Source: an uncultured Oscillospiraceae bacterium (GTDB taxonomy: Bacteria; Bacillota; Clostridia; Oscillospirales; Oscillospiraceae). From it: a DNA stretch of 64,000 bases. Made by a program: the position numbers and the translations under genes. Shown here piece after piece: positions 17,443-26,022 of the stretch; the first letter of the stretch is position 1; every line of letters begins with the position of its first letter. The stretch is from contig CAKTNN010000007.1 in the NCBI GenBank assembly GCA_934589065.1, positions 1 to 64,000 of the forward strand. The letters run 5' to 3'. The notes under the pieces are model-generated. The model did no database searches and had not been told where the DNA came from. It saw only the letters and a list, made by a program, of their open reading frames with translations.

Positions 17443-17680
17443 TCAGCAGGTATCCTGACTTGCGCATCTACAGCACACCCAGGGTCTTCTCGGCATTTTG
17501 CACGAACCTGATTGCCTACAGTCAGGAGCGCACAATGCAGCCAATGACCGGCTTTCGCCTTCTGGGGGCCTCCGCGTTTACAGTGGCGGTACCGTCCGGG
17601 AGTTGCACCCGATTCCCTATTCTCTTTCCAAACCCGAACCGGTCTGGGAAGCACTGAAACCGTTATTTACTTTCGGTTTT
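17443..17680 (-). ncRNA. cobalamin riboswitch
   Basis: The minus-strand leader contains the B12 box core ACCGCCACTGTAA, preceded by GGGTGCAACTCCCGGACGGT, the conserved GGTGCAA-type segment. At the 3' side AGTCAGGATACCTGCTG matches the closing AGCCAGGAGACCTGCC consensus. The element spans about 240 bases between its promoter and the first leader terminator. Binding of adenosylcobalamin is expected to stop transcription of the downstream cbiA-cobO operon. Confidence 0.93.
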
Positions 17681-17681
17681 C

Positions 17682-17710
17682 ATTTTACCACAGCCCCCGT
17701 ACAATGTCAA
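17682..17710 (-). promoter_or_regulatory. promoter of the cobalamin operon
   Basis: TTGACA (17710-17705) and TAAAAT (17687-17682) separated by 17 bases on the minus strand, a near-consensus housekeeping promoter placing the start of transcription just before the riboswitch. Confidence 0.8.
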
Positions 17711-17764
17711 CAAAAGAAACGGCTTTGGGCTCTATAATTTGCGCAGTTGGGCCAAGGTTTTCTT

Positions 17765-17793
17765 TTGACTTTCCCTGTGTTATTTTGTATAAT
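17765..17793 (+). promoter_or_regulatory. promoter of trmB-mnmG
   Basis: TTGACT and TATAAT with a 17-base spacer, 44 bases before the trmB ATG. It diverges from the cobalamin operon promoter. Confidence 0.8.
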
Positions 17794-17837
17794 AAGGTGT
17801 TAAAATTTGGGTTAGCCCACCTTTTGGAGGACAAGAT

Positions 17838-18518
17838 ATGCGAATGCGAAGAATGAAGAACCTGGAGCCCCGGATGGAAAAGTGCGCCGCCCTGCGCGTC
17901 CAGGAGCCCCAGGCCATGCTTGGGCACTGGCGGGACAAAATGCCCGGCTGCTCCCAGCTGTGGGTGGAGGTCGGCTGCGGCAAGGGGAAATTCACCGCCG
18001 AAACTGCCCAGGCAAACCCCGATGTGCTGCTGGTTGCCGTGGAGCGCTGCCGGGAAGCCATGGTAGTCGCCATGGAAAAGGCCCAGAGTATGAATCTGAC
18101 GAATGTACTCTTTATCGATATGGATGTAGCGGAGATCGAGTCCGTCTTTGCACCGGGGGAAATTGACCGGCTGTTTATCAATTTTCCCGACCCCTGGCCC
18201 CGGAAGAAAAACGCCAAGCGCCGCTTGACCCACCGGAGCTTTCTGGATAAATACTGCCGCGTTGTGCGGGAGGGCGGCGAATTCCACTTTAAAACCGACA
18301 ACGCCCCCCTGTTTGCCTTCTCCCTGGAGGAGTTTGCCGCCTGCGGTCTGGAAACCAAGAACGTCACCGATGACCTGCACAAAGACGGCATTACCGGCAT
18401 TATGACCGGATACGAAGAAAAATTCCACGCACTGGGCACCCCCATCCACCGGTGCGAGGTGGTATGCAAGCCCTTTACCCTTCCCAAGGAAGAAAAGAAA
18501 CCCGCCGAGGAGGCTTAA
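17838..18518 (+). CDS. trmB: tRNA (guanine-N7-)-methyltransferase
   Basis: Methylates G46 in the tRNA variable loop with SAM. The 226-residue protein shows the SAM motif VEVGCGKGKF near residue 43 and the family signature NFPDPWPRKKNAKRRL. Start has TTTTGGAGG upstream. It is followed after three bases by mnmG, so two tRNA-modification genes share a transcript. Confidence 0.95.
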   Translation: MRMRRMKNLEPRMEKCAALRVQEPQAMLGHWRDKMPGCSQLWVEVGCGKGKFTAETAQANPDVLLVAVERCREAMVVAMEKAQSMNLTNVLFIDMDVAEIESVFAPGEIDRLFINFPDPWPRKKNAKRRLTHRSFLDKYCRVVREGGEFHFKTDNAPLFAFSLEEFAACGLETKNVTDDLHKDGITGIMTGYEEKFHALGTPIHRCEVVCKPFTLPKEEKKPAEEA

Positions 18519-18521
18519 ACC

Positions 18522-20393
18522 ATGGCCTATTTTGCAGGCAGCTGTGAAGTTGCCGTCATCGGTGCGGGCCACGCCGGAATCGAGGCCGCCTTGGCCTCCG
18601 CCCGGCTGGGACTGCACACCATTCTCTTTACCATTAACCTGGATGCCGTGGGCAATATGCCCTGCAACCCTGCCATCGGTGGAACGGGCAAAGGGCACCT
18701 GGTGCGGGAGCTGGATGCCCTGGGGGGCGAAATGGGCGTAGCCGCCGACCACAGCTGCATCCAGTACCGGATGCTGAACCGGGGCAAGGGCCCTGCGGTG
18801 CACTCCCTCCGGGCCCAGGCCGACCGGCGGCGCTACCAGGAATATATGAAGCACACCCTGGAATTGCAGGAAAATCTGGAACTCAAGCAGGCCCAGATTG
18901 TGGATATTCTTACGGAAGAAAACTGCGTTTCCGGTCTGCGCACCAACCTGGGGGCGGAATACAGGGCAAAGGCCGTGATCATTGCCACGGGAACGTACTT
19001 GGATTCCACGGTGATCATCGGCTCTACGGTGCTCTCCTCCGGCCCGGATGGGATGCACCCCAGCATCGGGCTTTCCGACAGTCTGCGTTCCCTGGGGCTG
19101 AATCTGCGCCGGTTTAAAACCGGTACGCCGCCCCGGGTGAACCGCCGGAGCATCGATTTTTCCAAAATGGAGGTGCAGCCGGGCGACGAGGCCATAGAGC
19201 CCTTCTCCTTCCGCACCGCCGGGAAGATCAACAATTCCGCCGTGTGCTACCTGACCTACACAAACGAGGAAACCCACCGGATCATCCGGGAAAACCTGAG
19301 CCGCAGCCCCATGTACGATGGCACTATCTCCGGTGTTGGCCCGCGCTACTGCCCCAGCATTGAAACCAAAATCGTCCGTTTCCCGGATAAGAGCCGCCAC
19401 CAGCTTTTTGTCGAGCCCTGCGGCCTGAACACCGAGGAAATGTATATTCAGGGCTTCTCCTCCAGTATGCCGGAGGATGTGCAGATTGAGATGCTCCATA
19501 CCGTTTCCGGCCTGGAGCACGCAGAAATCATGCGCCCAGCCTACGCCATTGAATATGAGTGCGTAGACCCTACCTCTTTGAAGCCCACTCTGGAAACCAA
19601 AACGCTTTCCGGGCTTTACGGCGCGGGGCAGTTTAACGGTACCTCCGGCTATGAAGAGGCCGCCGTGCAGGGTCTGGTCGCAGGAATCAACGCCGCCCTG
19701 AAAATCAAAGGAGAGCCCCCCATGATCCTCACCCGGGACACCAGCTACATCGGAACGCTCATTGACGATCTGGTGACCAAGGGCACCCAAGAGCCCTACC
19801 GCATTATGACCAGCCGCTCGGAATACCGGCTGCTGCACCGGCAGGACAATGCCGACCAGCGGCTCACCGCCATCGGGGCAAGAGTCGGCCTGGTTTCCCA
19901 GGAGCAGCTGAACGCGGTGGAGGAAAAATATGCCCTCGTTCGCCGGGAGATTGCCCGACTGGAAGGCAGCGGCATTCCCGGAAGCGAAAGTCTAAACCGG
20001 ATGCTTACCGCGAGGGATACCGCGCCTGTGGAAAATTCCGCCCGTCTTGCAGACCTTCTGCGCCGCCCCCAGGTCAGCTATGAAGACCTGGCGTCCTTTG
20101 ATCAGGAGCGCCCGGAGCTGCCCCGGGCCGTAACGGAAGAAGTGGAAATCCAGCTGAAATACGCAGGATATCTGGCCCGGCAGGAAAAGCAGGTGGAGGA
20201 ATTCAAGAAAGAGGAATCCCGCCTGCTGCCGGAAAACCTGGACTACGAAGCCATCTCCGGCCTGCGGCTGGAGGCCCGGCAAAAGCTATCGGAGATCCGC
20301 CCCCTCTCCCTGGGGCAGGCAGGCCGGATTTCCGGCGTCAGCCCGGCAGATATCGCCGTGCTGATGATCTATCTGGAGCAGAACCGGCTGTAA
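18522..20393 (+). CDS. mnmG: tRNA uridine-5-carboxymethylaminomethyl modification enzyme
   Basis: FAD- and folate/GTPase-partner-dependent installation of the carboxymethylaminomethyl group at wobble U34, together with MnmE. The 623-residue length is full. Motifs: the Rossmann site [12 protein letters not shown] at residue 12, [16 protein letters not shown], the FAD block [20 protein letters not shown] and the C-terminal helical domain. Ribosome binding site is GGAGG. No mnmE is in the window. Confidence 0.97.
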   Translation: MAYFAGSCEVAVIGAGHAGIEAALASARLGLHTILFTINLDAVGNMPCNPAIGGTGKGHLVRELDALGGEMGVAADHSCIQYRMLNRGKGPAVHSLRAQADRRRYQEYMKHTLELQENLELKQAQIVDILTEENCVSGLRTNLGAEYRAKAVIIATGTYLDSTVIIGSTVLSSGPDGMHPSIGLSDSLRSLGLNLRRFKTGTPPRVNRRSIDFSKMEVQPGDEAIEPFSFRTAGKINNSAVCYLTYTNEETHRIIRENLSRSPMYDGTISGVGPRYCPSIETKIVRFPDKSRHQLFVEPCGLNTEEMYIQGFSSSMPEDVQIEMLHTVSGLEHAEIMRPAYAIEYECVDPTSLKPTLETKTLSGLYGAGQFNGTSGYEEAAVQGLVAGINAALKIKGEPPMILTRDTSYIGTLIDDLVTKGTQEPYRIMTSRSEYRLLHRQDNADQRLTAIGARVGLVSQEQLNAVEEKYALVRREIARLEGSGIPGSESLNRMLTARDTAPVENSARLADLLRRPQVSYEDLASFDQERPELPRAVTEEVEIQLKYAGYLARQEKQVEEFKKEESRLLPENLDYEAISGLRLEARQKLSEIRPLSLGQAGRISGVSPADIAVLMIYLEQNRL

Positions 20394-20456
20394 AAAACGT
20401 CACCTCTTTGGGGCGTCCTGCATATCCTGATAAGAGTATGATCAGGAGGTGCCAGT

Positions 20457-21389
20457 ATGCCCATTGTCAAAACGGATGTTCCCATGACCTACGGCCTGAT
20501 GCAGCAGACGATTGCCGAACTTTCCGCCGCTTACCCGATTTTAGGCAGCAGAAGCCTGACCGTCACTGCCTTCGGTCGGGAGGTAATGGCCCTGAACCTG
20601 GGCTCAGGGGGGCGAACGGTGCTCTTTTCCGCCGCCCACCACGCCAACGAATGGATCACCGCCACGGTGCTGCTGAAATTTGCCGAAGAGCTTGCCAAGG
20701 CCATTACGGAGGGCGGCACGCTTTTCGGCATTCCCAGCAGGCTCTTTGAATACAACTGCCAGATTTTTCTGGTTCCCATGGTAGACCCGGACGGGGTGGA
20801 CCTGGTTACCGGGGCAATTTCAAAAGGAAGCCTGCAATGGGAGCATGCCGCCGCTTTGGCAGACAACTACCCAGGCATCCCCTTCCCCGATGGGTGGAAG
20901 GCCAACCTTTTGGGGGTAGACCTGAATTTGCAGTACCCCGCCGGTTGGCTTCAAGCCAGGGAGATTAAATTTTCCCAGGGCTATACCCGCCCCGGCCCCA
21001 GGGACTATGTGGGCCGGGCTCCCCTGACCCAGCGGGAGAGCATCGCCATGGCGGAATTCACCCGCTATCTGGACCCAAGCCTGATTCTTTCCTTCCATAC
21101 CCAGGGAGAAACCATCTACTGGAAGTATGATGACATTGAAGTGCCCGGGGCTAAGGAACTGGGGGAAGAATTTGCCCGTTTGTCCGGCTACGCTCTGGAA
21201 ACCACCCCCTATGAATCCGGCTTTGCCGGCTACAAGGACTGGTTTATCAAAACCTTTCGCCGTCCCGGCTACACCGTTGAGGCCGGTTCCGGCGTAAATC
21301 CCCTGCCTTTAAGCCAGTTTGATTCCATCTACAATGCCTGCCTGGGCATTCTCACCACCGCCGCCCTGGGGCTGCCCGGAGGCGTATAA
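20457..21389 (+). CDS. M14-family zinc carboxypeptidase
   Basis: A 310-residue metallopeptidase with the zinc motif HANE (H62, E65), a later zinc-ligand His in SFHTQGE and the catalytic Glu in VEAGSG. The DPDGVDLV block and size fit the gamma-D-glutamyl-meso-diaminopimelate peptidase branch, which trims peptidoglycan peptides. There is no signal peptide, so a cytoplasmic role in recycling peptides is likely. A small hairpin (CCTGAT 20426-20431 with ATCAGG 20441-20446) touches the AGGAGG ribosome binding site and could modulate translation. The C69 dipeptidase gene follows closely. Confidence 0.88.
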   Translation: MPIVKTDVPMTYGLMQQTIAELSAAYPILGSRSLTVTAFGREVMALNLGSGGRTVLFSAAHHANEWITATVLLKFAEELAKAITEGGTLFGIPSRLFEYNCQIFLVPMVDPDGVDLVTGAISKGSLQWEHAAALADNYPGIPFPDGWKANLLGVDLNLQYPAGWLQAREIKFSQGYTRPGPRDYVGRAPLTQRESIAMAEFTRYLDPSLILSFHTQGETIYWKYDDIEVPGAKELGEEFARLSGYALETTPYESGFAGYKDWFIKTFRRPGYTVEAGSGVNPLPLSQFDSIYNACLGILTTAALGLPGGV

Positions 21390-21413
21390 ATACAATACAA
21401 AGGAGAAACCACC

Positions 21414-22856
21414 ATGCCCTGTACGACCATTCTTGTAGGCCGGGCCGCCAGCTGCGACGGCTCCACCGTCATCGCCCGGAACGACGATGCAGGCTCCTTC
21501 CACTACACCGCGAAAAAAGTGCAGATCATCCCCGCCCGGAAAGAACCCGCCACATACAAAAGCGTTCTTTCCCATGCAGAAATTCCCCTGCCCGGGGATG
21601 CTTTGGCCCACACCGCCGCCCCCAACGCCCTGGAAGGAGAGGGGATCTGGGCTGCCAGCGGCATTAACGAAGCCAATGTTTCCATGACCGCCACGGAAAC
21701 CATCACCTCCAACCCCAGGGTGCTGGGAGCAGACCCCCTGGTAAAAAGCGGCATCGGGGAAGAAGACCTGGTAATGCTGGTGCTGCCCTACATCCGCTCC
21801 GCCCGGGAGGGCGTAGAGCGTCTGGGCACGCTGCTGGAAACCTACGGAACCTACGAAATGAACGGCATTGCCTTCCAGGATGAGCAGGAAATCTGGTTCC
21901 TGGAAACCATCGGCGGTCACCACTGGATGGCCCGGAAGGTGCCGGATGACGGCGTGGTGGTCATGCCCAATCAGCTGGGAATCGACCGGCTGGATTTTAA
22001 GGACAGTGCAGGAAGGGAAAACCTCTTTTCCAAGGATCTACCCCAGTTTGTGGAAAAACACCACCTGGATCTGACCATGGAAGGGCCCTTTGACCCCCGG
22101 GCAGCCTTTGGCTCACACGAGGATTCTGACCATGTGTACAATACCCCCCGGGCCTGGTTCATGCTGCGCTATCTGCTGCCCCACAGCTTCCAGTGGGACG
22201 GACTTGATGCCGACTATCGCCCCACGGATGACGATTTGCCATGGTGTGTCCGTCCCGAGCGGAAGGTCACCATTGAGGATGTAAAATACCTGCTGTCGTC
22301 CCACTATCAGGGCACCCCCTACGATCCCTATGCCACCTACGGCGACAGCAAAATGCGGGGCGCCTACCGCTCCATCGGCATCAACCGGACGGATTTGCTG
22401 TCCATCAACCAGCTGCGCCCCGGTATGCGGGCGGACTGTGCCGCCGTGCAGTGGATCAGCTTCGGCTCCAATGCCTTCAATGTCAGCCTGCCCATGTATT
22501 CCCGTGTGCCGGAGGTGCCGGAATACCTCTCCAATACCGGTGCTCATGCCACCACCGACAGCTTTTACTGGGTCAGCCGCATGATCGCCGCCATGGCAGA
22601 CGCCTCCTATAAAACCTGCCTTGCCCACATTGAGCGCTATCAGCTTGCCGCCGCCTCCAAGGCCCACGAAATTCTGAACCGGTACGATCACTTGCTTCTT
22701 GCCCAGGCGGACGAGGAAAAACGCATACAGCTCCGGCTCAGCGCCAATCAGGAGCTATCCGACATGATTCAGGAGCTCTCCCAGGATACCCTGGATAAGG
22801 TGCTCTTTGAGCGCAGCAACGGCATGAAGAATGCCTACGCAAGAGCAGACGCATAA
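21414..22856 (+). CDS. C69-family dipeptidase
   Basis: A 480-residue Ntn-hydrolase of the PepD family. The start MPCTTILVG places the catalytic Cys at position 3, and CDGSTVIARNDD is the conserved continuation; the C69 family removes the N-terminal residues to expose Cys. It cleaves a broad range of dipeptides in the cytosol. It lies 24 bases after the M14 carboxypeptidase gene, with AAAGGAG upstream, suggesting a two-gene peptide-recycling unit extended by the HAD gene. Confidence 0.93.
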   Translation: MPCTTILVGRAASCDGSTVIARNDDAGSFHYTAKKVQIIPARKEPATYKSVLSHAEIPLPGDALAHTAAPNALEGEGIWAASGINEANVSMTATETITSNPRVLGADPLVKSGIGEEDLVMLVLPYIRSAREGVERLGTLLETYGTYEMNGIAFQDEQEIWFLETIGGHHWMARKVPDDGVVVMPNQLGIDRLDFKDSAGRENLFSKDLPQFVEKHHLDLTMEGPFDPRAAFGSHEDSDHVYNTPRAWFMLRYLLPHSFQWDGLDADYRPTDDDLPWCVRPERKVTIEDVKYLLSSHYQGTPYDPYATYGDSKMRGAYRSIGINRTDLLSINQLRPGMRADCAAVQWISFGSNAFNVSLPMYSRVPEVPEYLSNTGAHATTDSFYWVSRMIAAMADASYKTCLAHIERYQLAAASKAHEILNRYDHLLLAQADEEKRIQLRLSANQELSDMIQELSQDTLDKVLFERSNGMKNAYARADA

Positions 22857-22882
22857 CGAAATCACCACAGAAAGGAACCGAA

Positions 22883-23665
22883 ATGGTAGTATTTTTTGAC
22901 ATAGACGGCACAATCGTAGATGAGGAAACCCAGGCAATCCCCGCTTCCACCATTGCCGCCGTAACGGAAATGCGGAAACGGGGGCACATCCCGGTGGTCA
23001 ACACCGGCAGGCCCTTCTCCCACATCGATGCCAGAGTGCGGGCCATGGATTTTGCTGCCTGGGTCTGCGGATGCGGAATGGAAATCCGGCTGGATGACCG
23101 TTGGCTCGCCCACAGTGCCCCGGAGGAAAGCCTGTGCCACTACGTCAGCGCCCAGGCCCGGCGGTTTCACGTCCGGCCTCTGTACGAAGACGACGACGGC
23201 TCCCTCATCTATGACCCCCAGCTTTGCGGGAATCCCAGCCAAACGCTGGAAATGACCCGGATGCTCCAGAAGGGATTCCCCCTTTGCAGCATCGAGGCCC
23301 ACCCCACCTTTCTGAAATTCGTCACCTGGGATGGCGACCCTGCCGGAACGCCTCTGTTCCACCAGGCCATGGCCCCTTACTTTGAAATCATCCACCGGGG
23401 CTCCGGCGGCTTTACGGAGTATGTCCTGAAAGGCCACTCCAAAGCCAAAGGGATGCAGACTCTTCTGGACCACCTGGGTGTTTCCCGGGAGGATACCATG
23501 GCAATCGGCGACAGCACCAACGACCTGCCCATGTTCTCCGTAGCCGCCCACACCGTATGCCTGGGCGAGGGTATGGAGGAGCTCAAGGCCAAAGCGGAAT
23601 ACATCACCGCCCCCGTAATGAAGGACGGCATTGCCAAGGCTCTTTCCCATTTTGGTCTGATTTAA
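22883..23665 (+). CDS. HAD-superfamily hydrolase, Cof type
   Basis: A 260-residue haloacid-dehalogenase-like phosphatase with motif I FFDIDGTIVDE, motif II NTGRP and motif IV AIGDSTNDLPMF, and a Cof/YkrA-type C2 cap between them. Likely a cytosolic phosphatase for sugar phosphates or flavin-type phosphates; the substrate cannot be read from sequence. It follows the dipeptidase gene by 26 bases with its own AGAAAGGA site. Confidence 0.9.
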   Translation: MVVFFDIDGTIVDEETQAIPASTIAAVTEMRKRGHIPVVNTGRPFSHIDARVRAMDFAAWVCGCGMEIRLDDRWLAHSAPEESLCHYVSAQARRFHVRPLYEDDDGSLIYDPQLCGNPSQTLEMTRMLQKGFPLCSIEAHPTFLKFVTWDGDPAGTPLFHQAMAPYFEIIHRGSGGFTEYVLKGHSKAKGMQTLLDHLGVSREDTMAIGDSTNDLPMFSVAAHTVCLGEGMEELKAKAEYITAPVMKDGIAKALSHFGLI

Positions 23666-23670
23666 AATGC

Positions 23671-23841
23671 GGTAAGGAAAACCTTCCGGAAGACTTTCGG
23701 GAAACGGTAATTCCCGGCGGCTGTCACGCTTATTTTGGAATGTACGGCCCGCAAAAAGGGGACGGAACGCCAAGCATTTCCAATACCCGGCAGATTCAGC
23801 AAACCGCCCAGGCAGCCCTCGCGCTCATGGGCGCACGATAA
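23671..23841 (+). pseudogene. C-terminal remnant of an alpha/beta-hydrolase
   Basis: In frame with the stop at 23841, about 52 codons read LPEDFRETVIPGGCHAYFG and continue through MYGPQKGDGTP and a C-terminal helix. This matches the last part of a dienelactone-hydrolase-like alpha/beta-hydrolase, including the catalytic-His region GGCHAYFG. The rest of the gene is missing: the frame upstream runs into the HAD gene with unrelated sequence. I read it as a deletion remnant. It lies just before the terminator, so it is probably still transcribed at the 3' end of the HAD mRNA. Confidence 0.7.
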
Positions 23842-23870
23842 AAAAGCGGCAGGAGACTGCCGCTTTTTTA
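23839..23870. terminator. bidirectional terminator
   Basis: AAAAAAGCGGCAG/CTGCCGCTTTTTT with a GAGA loop, symmetrical, serving the peptidase/HAD unit on the plus strand and the convergent cca gene. Confidence 0.88.
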
Positions 23871-23927
23871 TGAAGAAATGAAGAAATTTATTGTGCCCCT
23901 CAACCGCTCTGCATCATTCCGGCACGT

Positions 23928-25268
23928 TTATTTCAGCTTTCTCAGGTATACCGCCGTCTGCTTCAGGGCCTCCTCCTTGGGAATCCCCGCCAGGCGGAGC
24001 TTGTGGGCAAAGGCCAGAGCCTGAGAAAACCGACTGTCCGGGACAAAGCCCATCTGGGCCAAGTCCCTGCCCATAACATAGGGCTTTGCCATCGTTTCCC
24101 GGTAGCTTTCCAGCCGGGCCCGGAGAAAGGCGGCCTCCTCGCCGTAGGGTTTCCCCTGCCCCATCCGGTCGGCGTTTGCCAGCAAAATCAAATCCTCCGG
24201 GCAGACGCTTTCGTCAAACAGCTTGTTGGTGCTCTTTATCCCGGCATTGCTCCCTGCCAGGGCATTGGGCCGCATGTGCAGACGCACCATGTTTTCCACA
24301 TACTTTTTTTCCTCTTTGGGTGCACCCAGCCGTTCCAGGAACGTCGCCGCAAGGGGAACCCCCGCCTCCTCATGACCGATGGAGCGGATCCGGGCTCCCT
24401 CCACCCTGGTGGTTTCCGGTTTTCCAAAATCATGGCACAGGGCCGCCATCCGTAACCACTCGGGCTTTTGGGCAGCGTCCCGCAGCCTGGCCGCCCCGTC
24501 CAGCACCCCCATGGTGTGATTCCACACATCTCCCTCCGGGTGATGCACCGGGTCCTGCGGCACACCAATCAGCGCCTGCACCTCCGGAAACCAGATTTGC
24601 AGCTGCTCCTCATGACGCAGCACCTCAAAAAATATGGAAGGCCGCTCTGCTTTTCCCAGGGCCTTGCAAACTTCTCCCAGCACCCGCTCCCTGGGAAGAG
24701 CGGACAAATCCATGGTCTTGCACAGCGCCACCGTCTCCTCCGCCACCCGGAAGCCAAACCGGGCGGCAAACTGAGCCCCCCGGAGCACCCGCAGGGGATC
24801 TTCCGGGAAGCTATCCCCGCACACGTGGCGCAGCACCCCCGCCTCCAGGTCCCGTCTTCCGCCAAAGGGATCTTCAATTTCCCCGGTGAGTACATCCTCC
24901 ATCAGGGCATTCACCGTAAAGTCCCGCCGCCGGGCCGCCTTTTCTATCCCCAAATAGGGGTCGGTATCCACGGAAAAATCCCGGTGTCCCCGGCCCGTGG
25001 CCTGCTCCCGCCGGGGCAGGGCAATATCCAAATCGCAGTGCTTCAGGCCGTAAACCCCAAAAGCCTTGCCCATTTGGGTGGGTTCGCCCAGGGCAGCAAG
25101 CAGCTCCTCCAACTTTTTTGCCGGGATGCCGTGTACCTCTACATCCACATCCTTGCTTTCCGTACCCCGGAGCTTATCCCGGACGCAGCCCCCGACGAAA
25201 AAGGTTCGCCCTCCGGCTTTTGCCACCTGCTCCGCCAGAGCGTGGGCAAGCAGAACACTATCGGTCAT
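23928..25268 (-). CDS. cca: CCA tRNA nucleotidyltransferase with HD domain
   Basis: Adds or repairs the CCA end of tRNAs. The 446-residue protein has the class II nucleotidyltransferase head (FVGGCVRDKLRG, DVDVEV, RRDFTVNAL), the RNA-binding neck, and a C-terminal HD domain (HPEGDVWNHTMG, CHDFGKP) that can give 2',3'-cyclic phosphodiesterase or phosphatase activity. Length is usual for HD-containing bacterial enzymes. It is monocistronic. The two tRNA genes in this window already encode CCA, so its role for these is repair. Confidence 0.95.
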   Translation of the reverse strand: MTDSVLLAHALAEQVAKAGGRTFFVGGCVRDKLRGTESKDVDVEVHGIPAKKLEELLAALGEPTQMGKAFGVYGLKHCDLDIALPRREQATGRGHRDFSVDTDPYLGIEKAARRRDFTVNALMEDVLTGEIEDPFGGRRDLEAGVLRHVCGDSFPEDPLRVLRGAQFAARFGFRVAEETVALCKTMDLSALPRERVLGEVCKALGKAERPSIFFEVLRHEEQLQIWFPEVQALIGVPQDPVHHPEGDVWNHTMGVLDGAARLRDAAQKPEWLRMAALCHDFGKPETTRVEGARIRSIGHEEAGVPLAATFLERLGAPKEEKKYVENMVRLHMRPNALAGSNAGIKSTNKLFDESVCPEDLILLANADRMGQGKPYGEEAAFLRARLESYRETMAKPYVMGRDLAQMGFVPDSRFSQALAFAHKLRLAGIPKEEALKQTAVYLRKLK

Positions 25269-25354
25269 GCTTTCACCTGCTTTTCCTTTGTGTTTTCCTT
25301 ATCTTACACGGATTTTTCCCCGGCGTCAATTCCGGGATTCCTCCGTTATATGGC

Positions 25355-25408
25355 AAAACACCGCAGATTGGCCCCCGCGCAAGGGGCTATCTGCGGTGTT
25401 TTTTCCGT
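25355..25408. terminator. strong hairpin terminator
   Basis: An imperfect stem of about 19 bp (AACACCGCAGAT.GCCCCTTG against its complement) ends in TTTTTT on the plus strand and TTTT on the minus strand. On the minus strand it would end the small gene at 25503-25643 upstream of cca. No plus-strand gene ends here. Confidence 0.7.
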
Positions 25409-25502
25409 TTTATCATTGGTGTACCACGCCTGAGAATGACGCAGGCAGGGCGTGTGTGGGCTGCGCTGCAACAGCGCGGCGCCTTGCCCTCCCTGCACGG
25501 CA

Positions 25503-25643
25503 TTATTCCTTTTTCCCGAAGTGCAGCTCCCGAATGCCCTCTACCTCGTCGCAGACCTTTTTCAGGCTGCACACGTTGCAGTCCGTCATGGGAGCGGTCA
25601 TGGCATGGTCGATGGCTCTGGTCACATCCTGGCACATTTTCAC
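25503..25643 (-). pseudogene. small cysteine-rich ORF, possible gene remnant
   Basis: A 46-codon frame (GTG at 25643, or ATG at 25637) reading KMCQDVTRAIDHAM, then MTDCNVCSLKKVCDEVEGI and a charged end. The cysteines form CX2CX5C plus one Cys 19 residues upstream, suitable for an iron-sulfur or zinc site. Recognisable coding character continues upstream of any start codon (EGGEKLAETV), and no well-placed ribosome binding site is seen, so it may be the 3' end of a lost gene. I do not recognise the family with confidence. Confidence 0.45.
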
Positions 25644-25928
25644 CGTCTCGGCAAGCTTTTCTCCCCCTTCGCTTCTTCCTTTCCACTGCGGAACGGAGTC
25701 TTTTCTTATTCTATCACACGGATAAGCGCCTTATCATTCGTTTTTATTCACAAATTGTTCACGTTTTCGGCATAATAAAATCGATATTTTTGGTGCTATT
25801 GCTCATAATTGAGGGATTCTCCGCTGCCGCCCCTGCATTATTGCACTTTTTAAAAATCAGCGGAAGGAAAAGCGGTTCTTTTTGTGGGTTTTCCACTATT
25901 TTTGGGCATTTGGCAGCGTGGTGTGCAA
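25644..25928. other. AT-rich intergenic region upstream of hypB
   Basis: About 285 bases without a convincing gene. It contains a short palindrome GATAAGCGCCTTATC near 25720 and low-complexity A/T tracts. No RNA gene or riboswitch was recognised. The hypB promoter follows at 25929. Confidence 0.5.
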
Positions 25929-25957
25929 TTGACATTTCTATACCCATCGTGTATAGT
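25929..25957 (+). promoter_or_regulatory. promoter of the hypB operon
   Basis: TTGACA and TATAGT with a 17-base spacer. The spacer and -10 include CTATAC and GTATAG as a 6-bp inverted repeat, a possible operator. The hypB ATG is 66 bases downstream. Confidence 0.65.
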
Positions 25958-26022
25958 TATGAGTGAAAGAGGGGGTATTCCACCGTTTTACGGAGGAATG
26001 CGATGCAATTAAGGAGGATTTC

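Noticed and set aside
17685-19838. 717-residue minus-strand open frame over trmB-mnmG
   Set aside because: It is antisense to two clear housekeeping genes, has no start signal and low-complexity His/Gly-rich composition typical of a GC-rich shadow frame.
25387-25686. 99-residue Arg/Cys-rich minus-strand frame
   Set aside because: It is the out-of-frame reading of the cysteine-rich ORF at 25503 and runs through the terminator hairpin.
25999-26013. Four-codon upstream ORF (MRCN) before hypB
   Set aside because: The GGAGG lies only two bases before its ATG, too close for initiation; likely chance.
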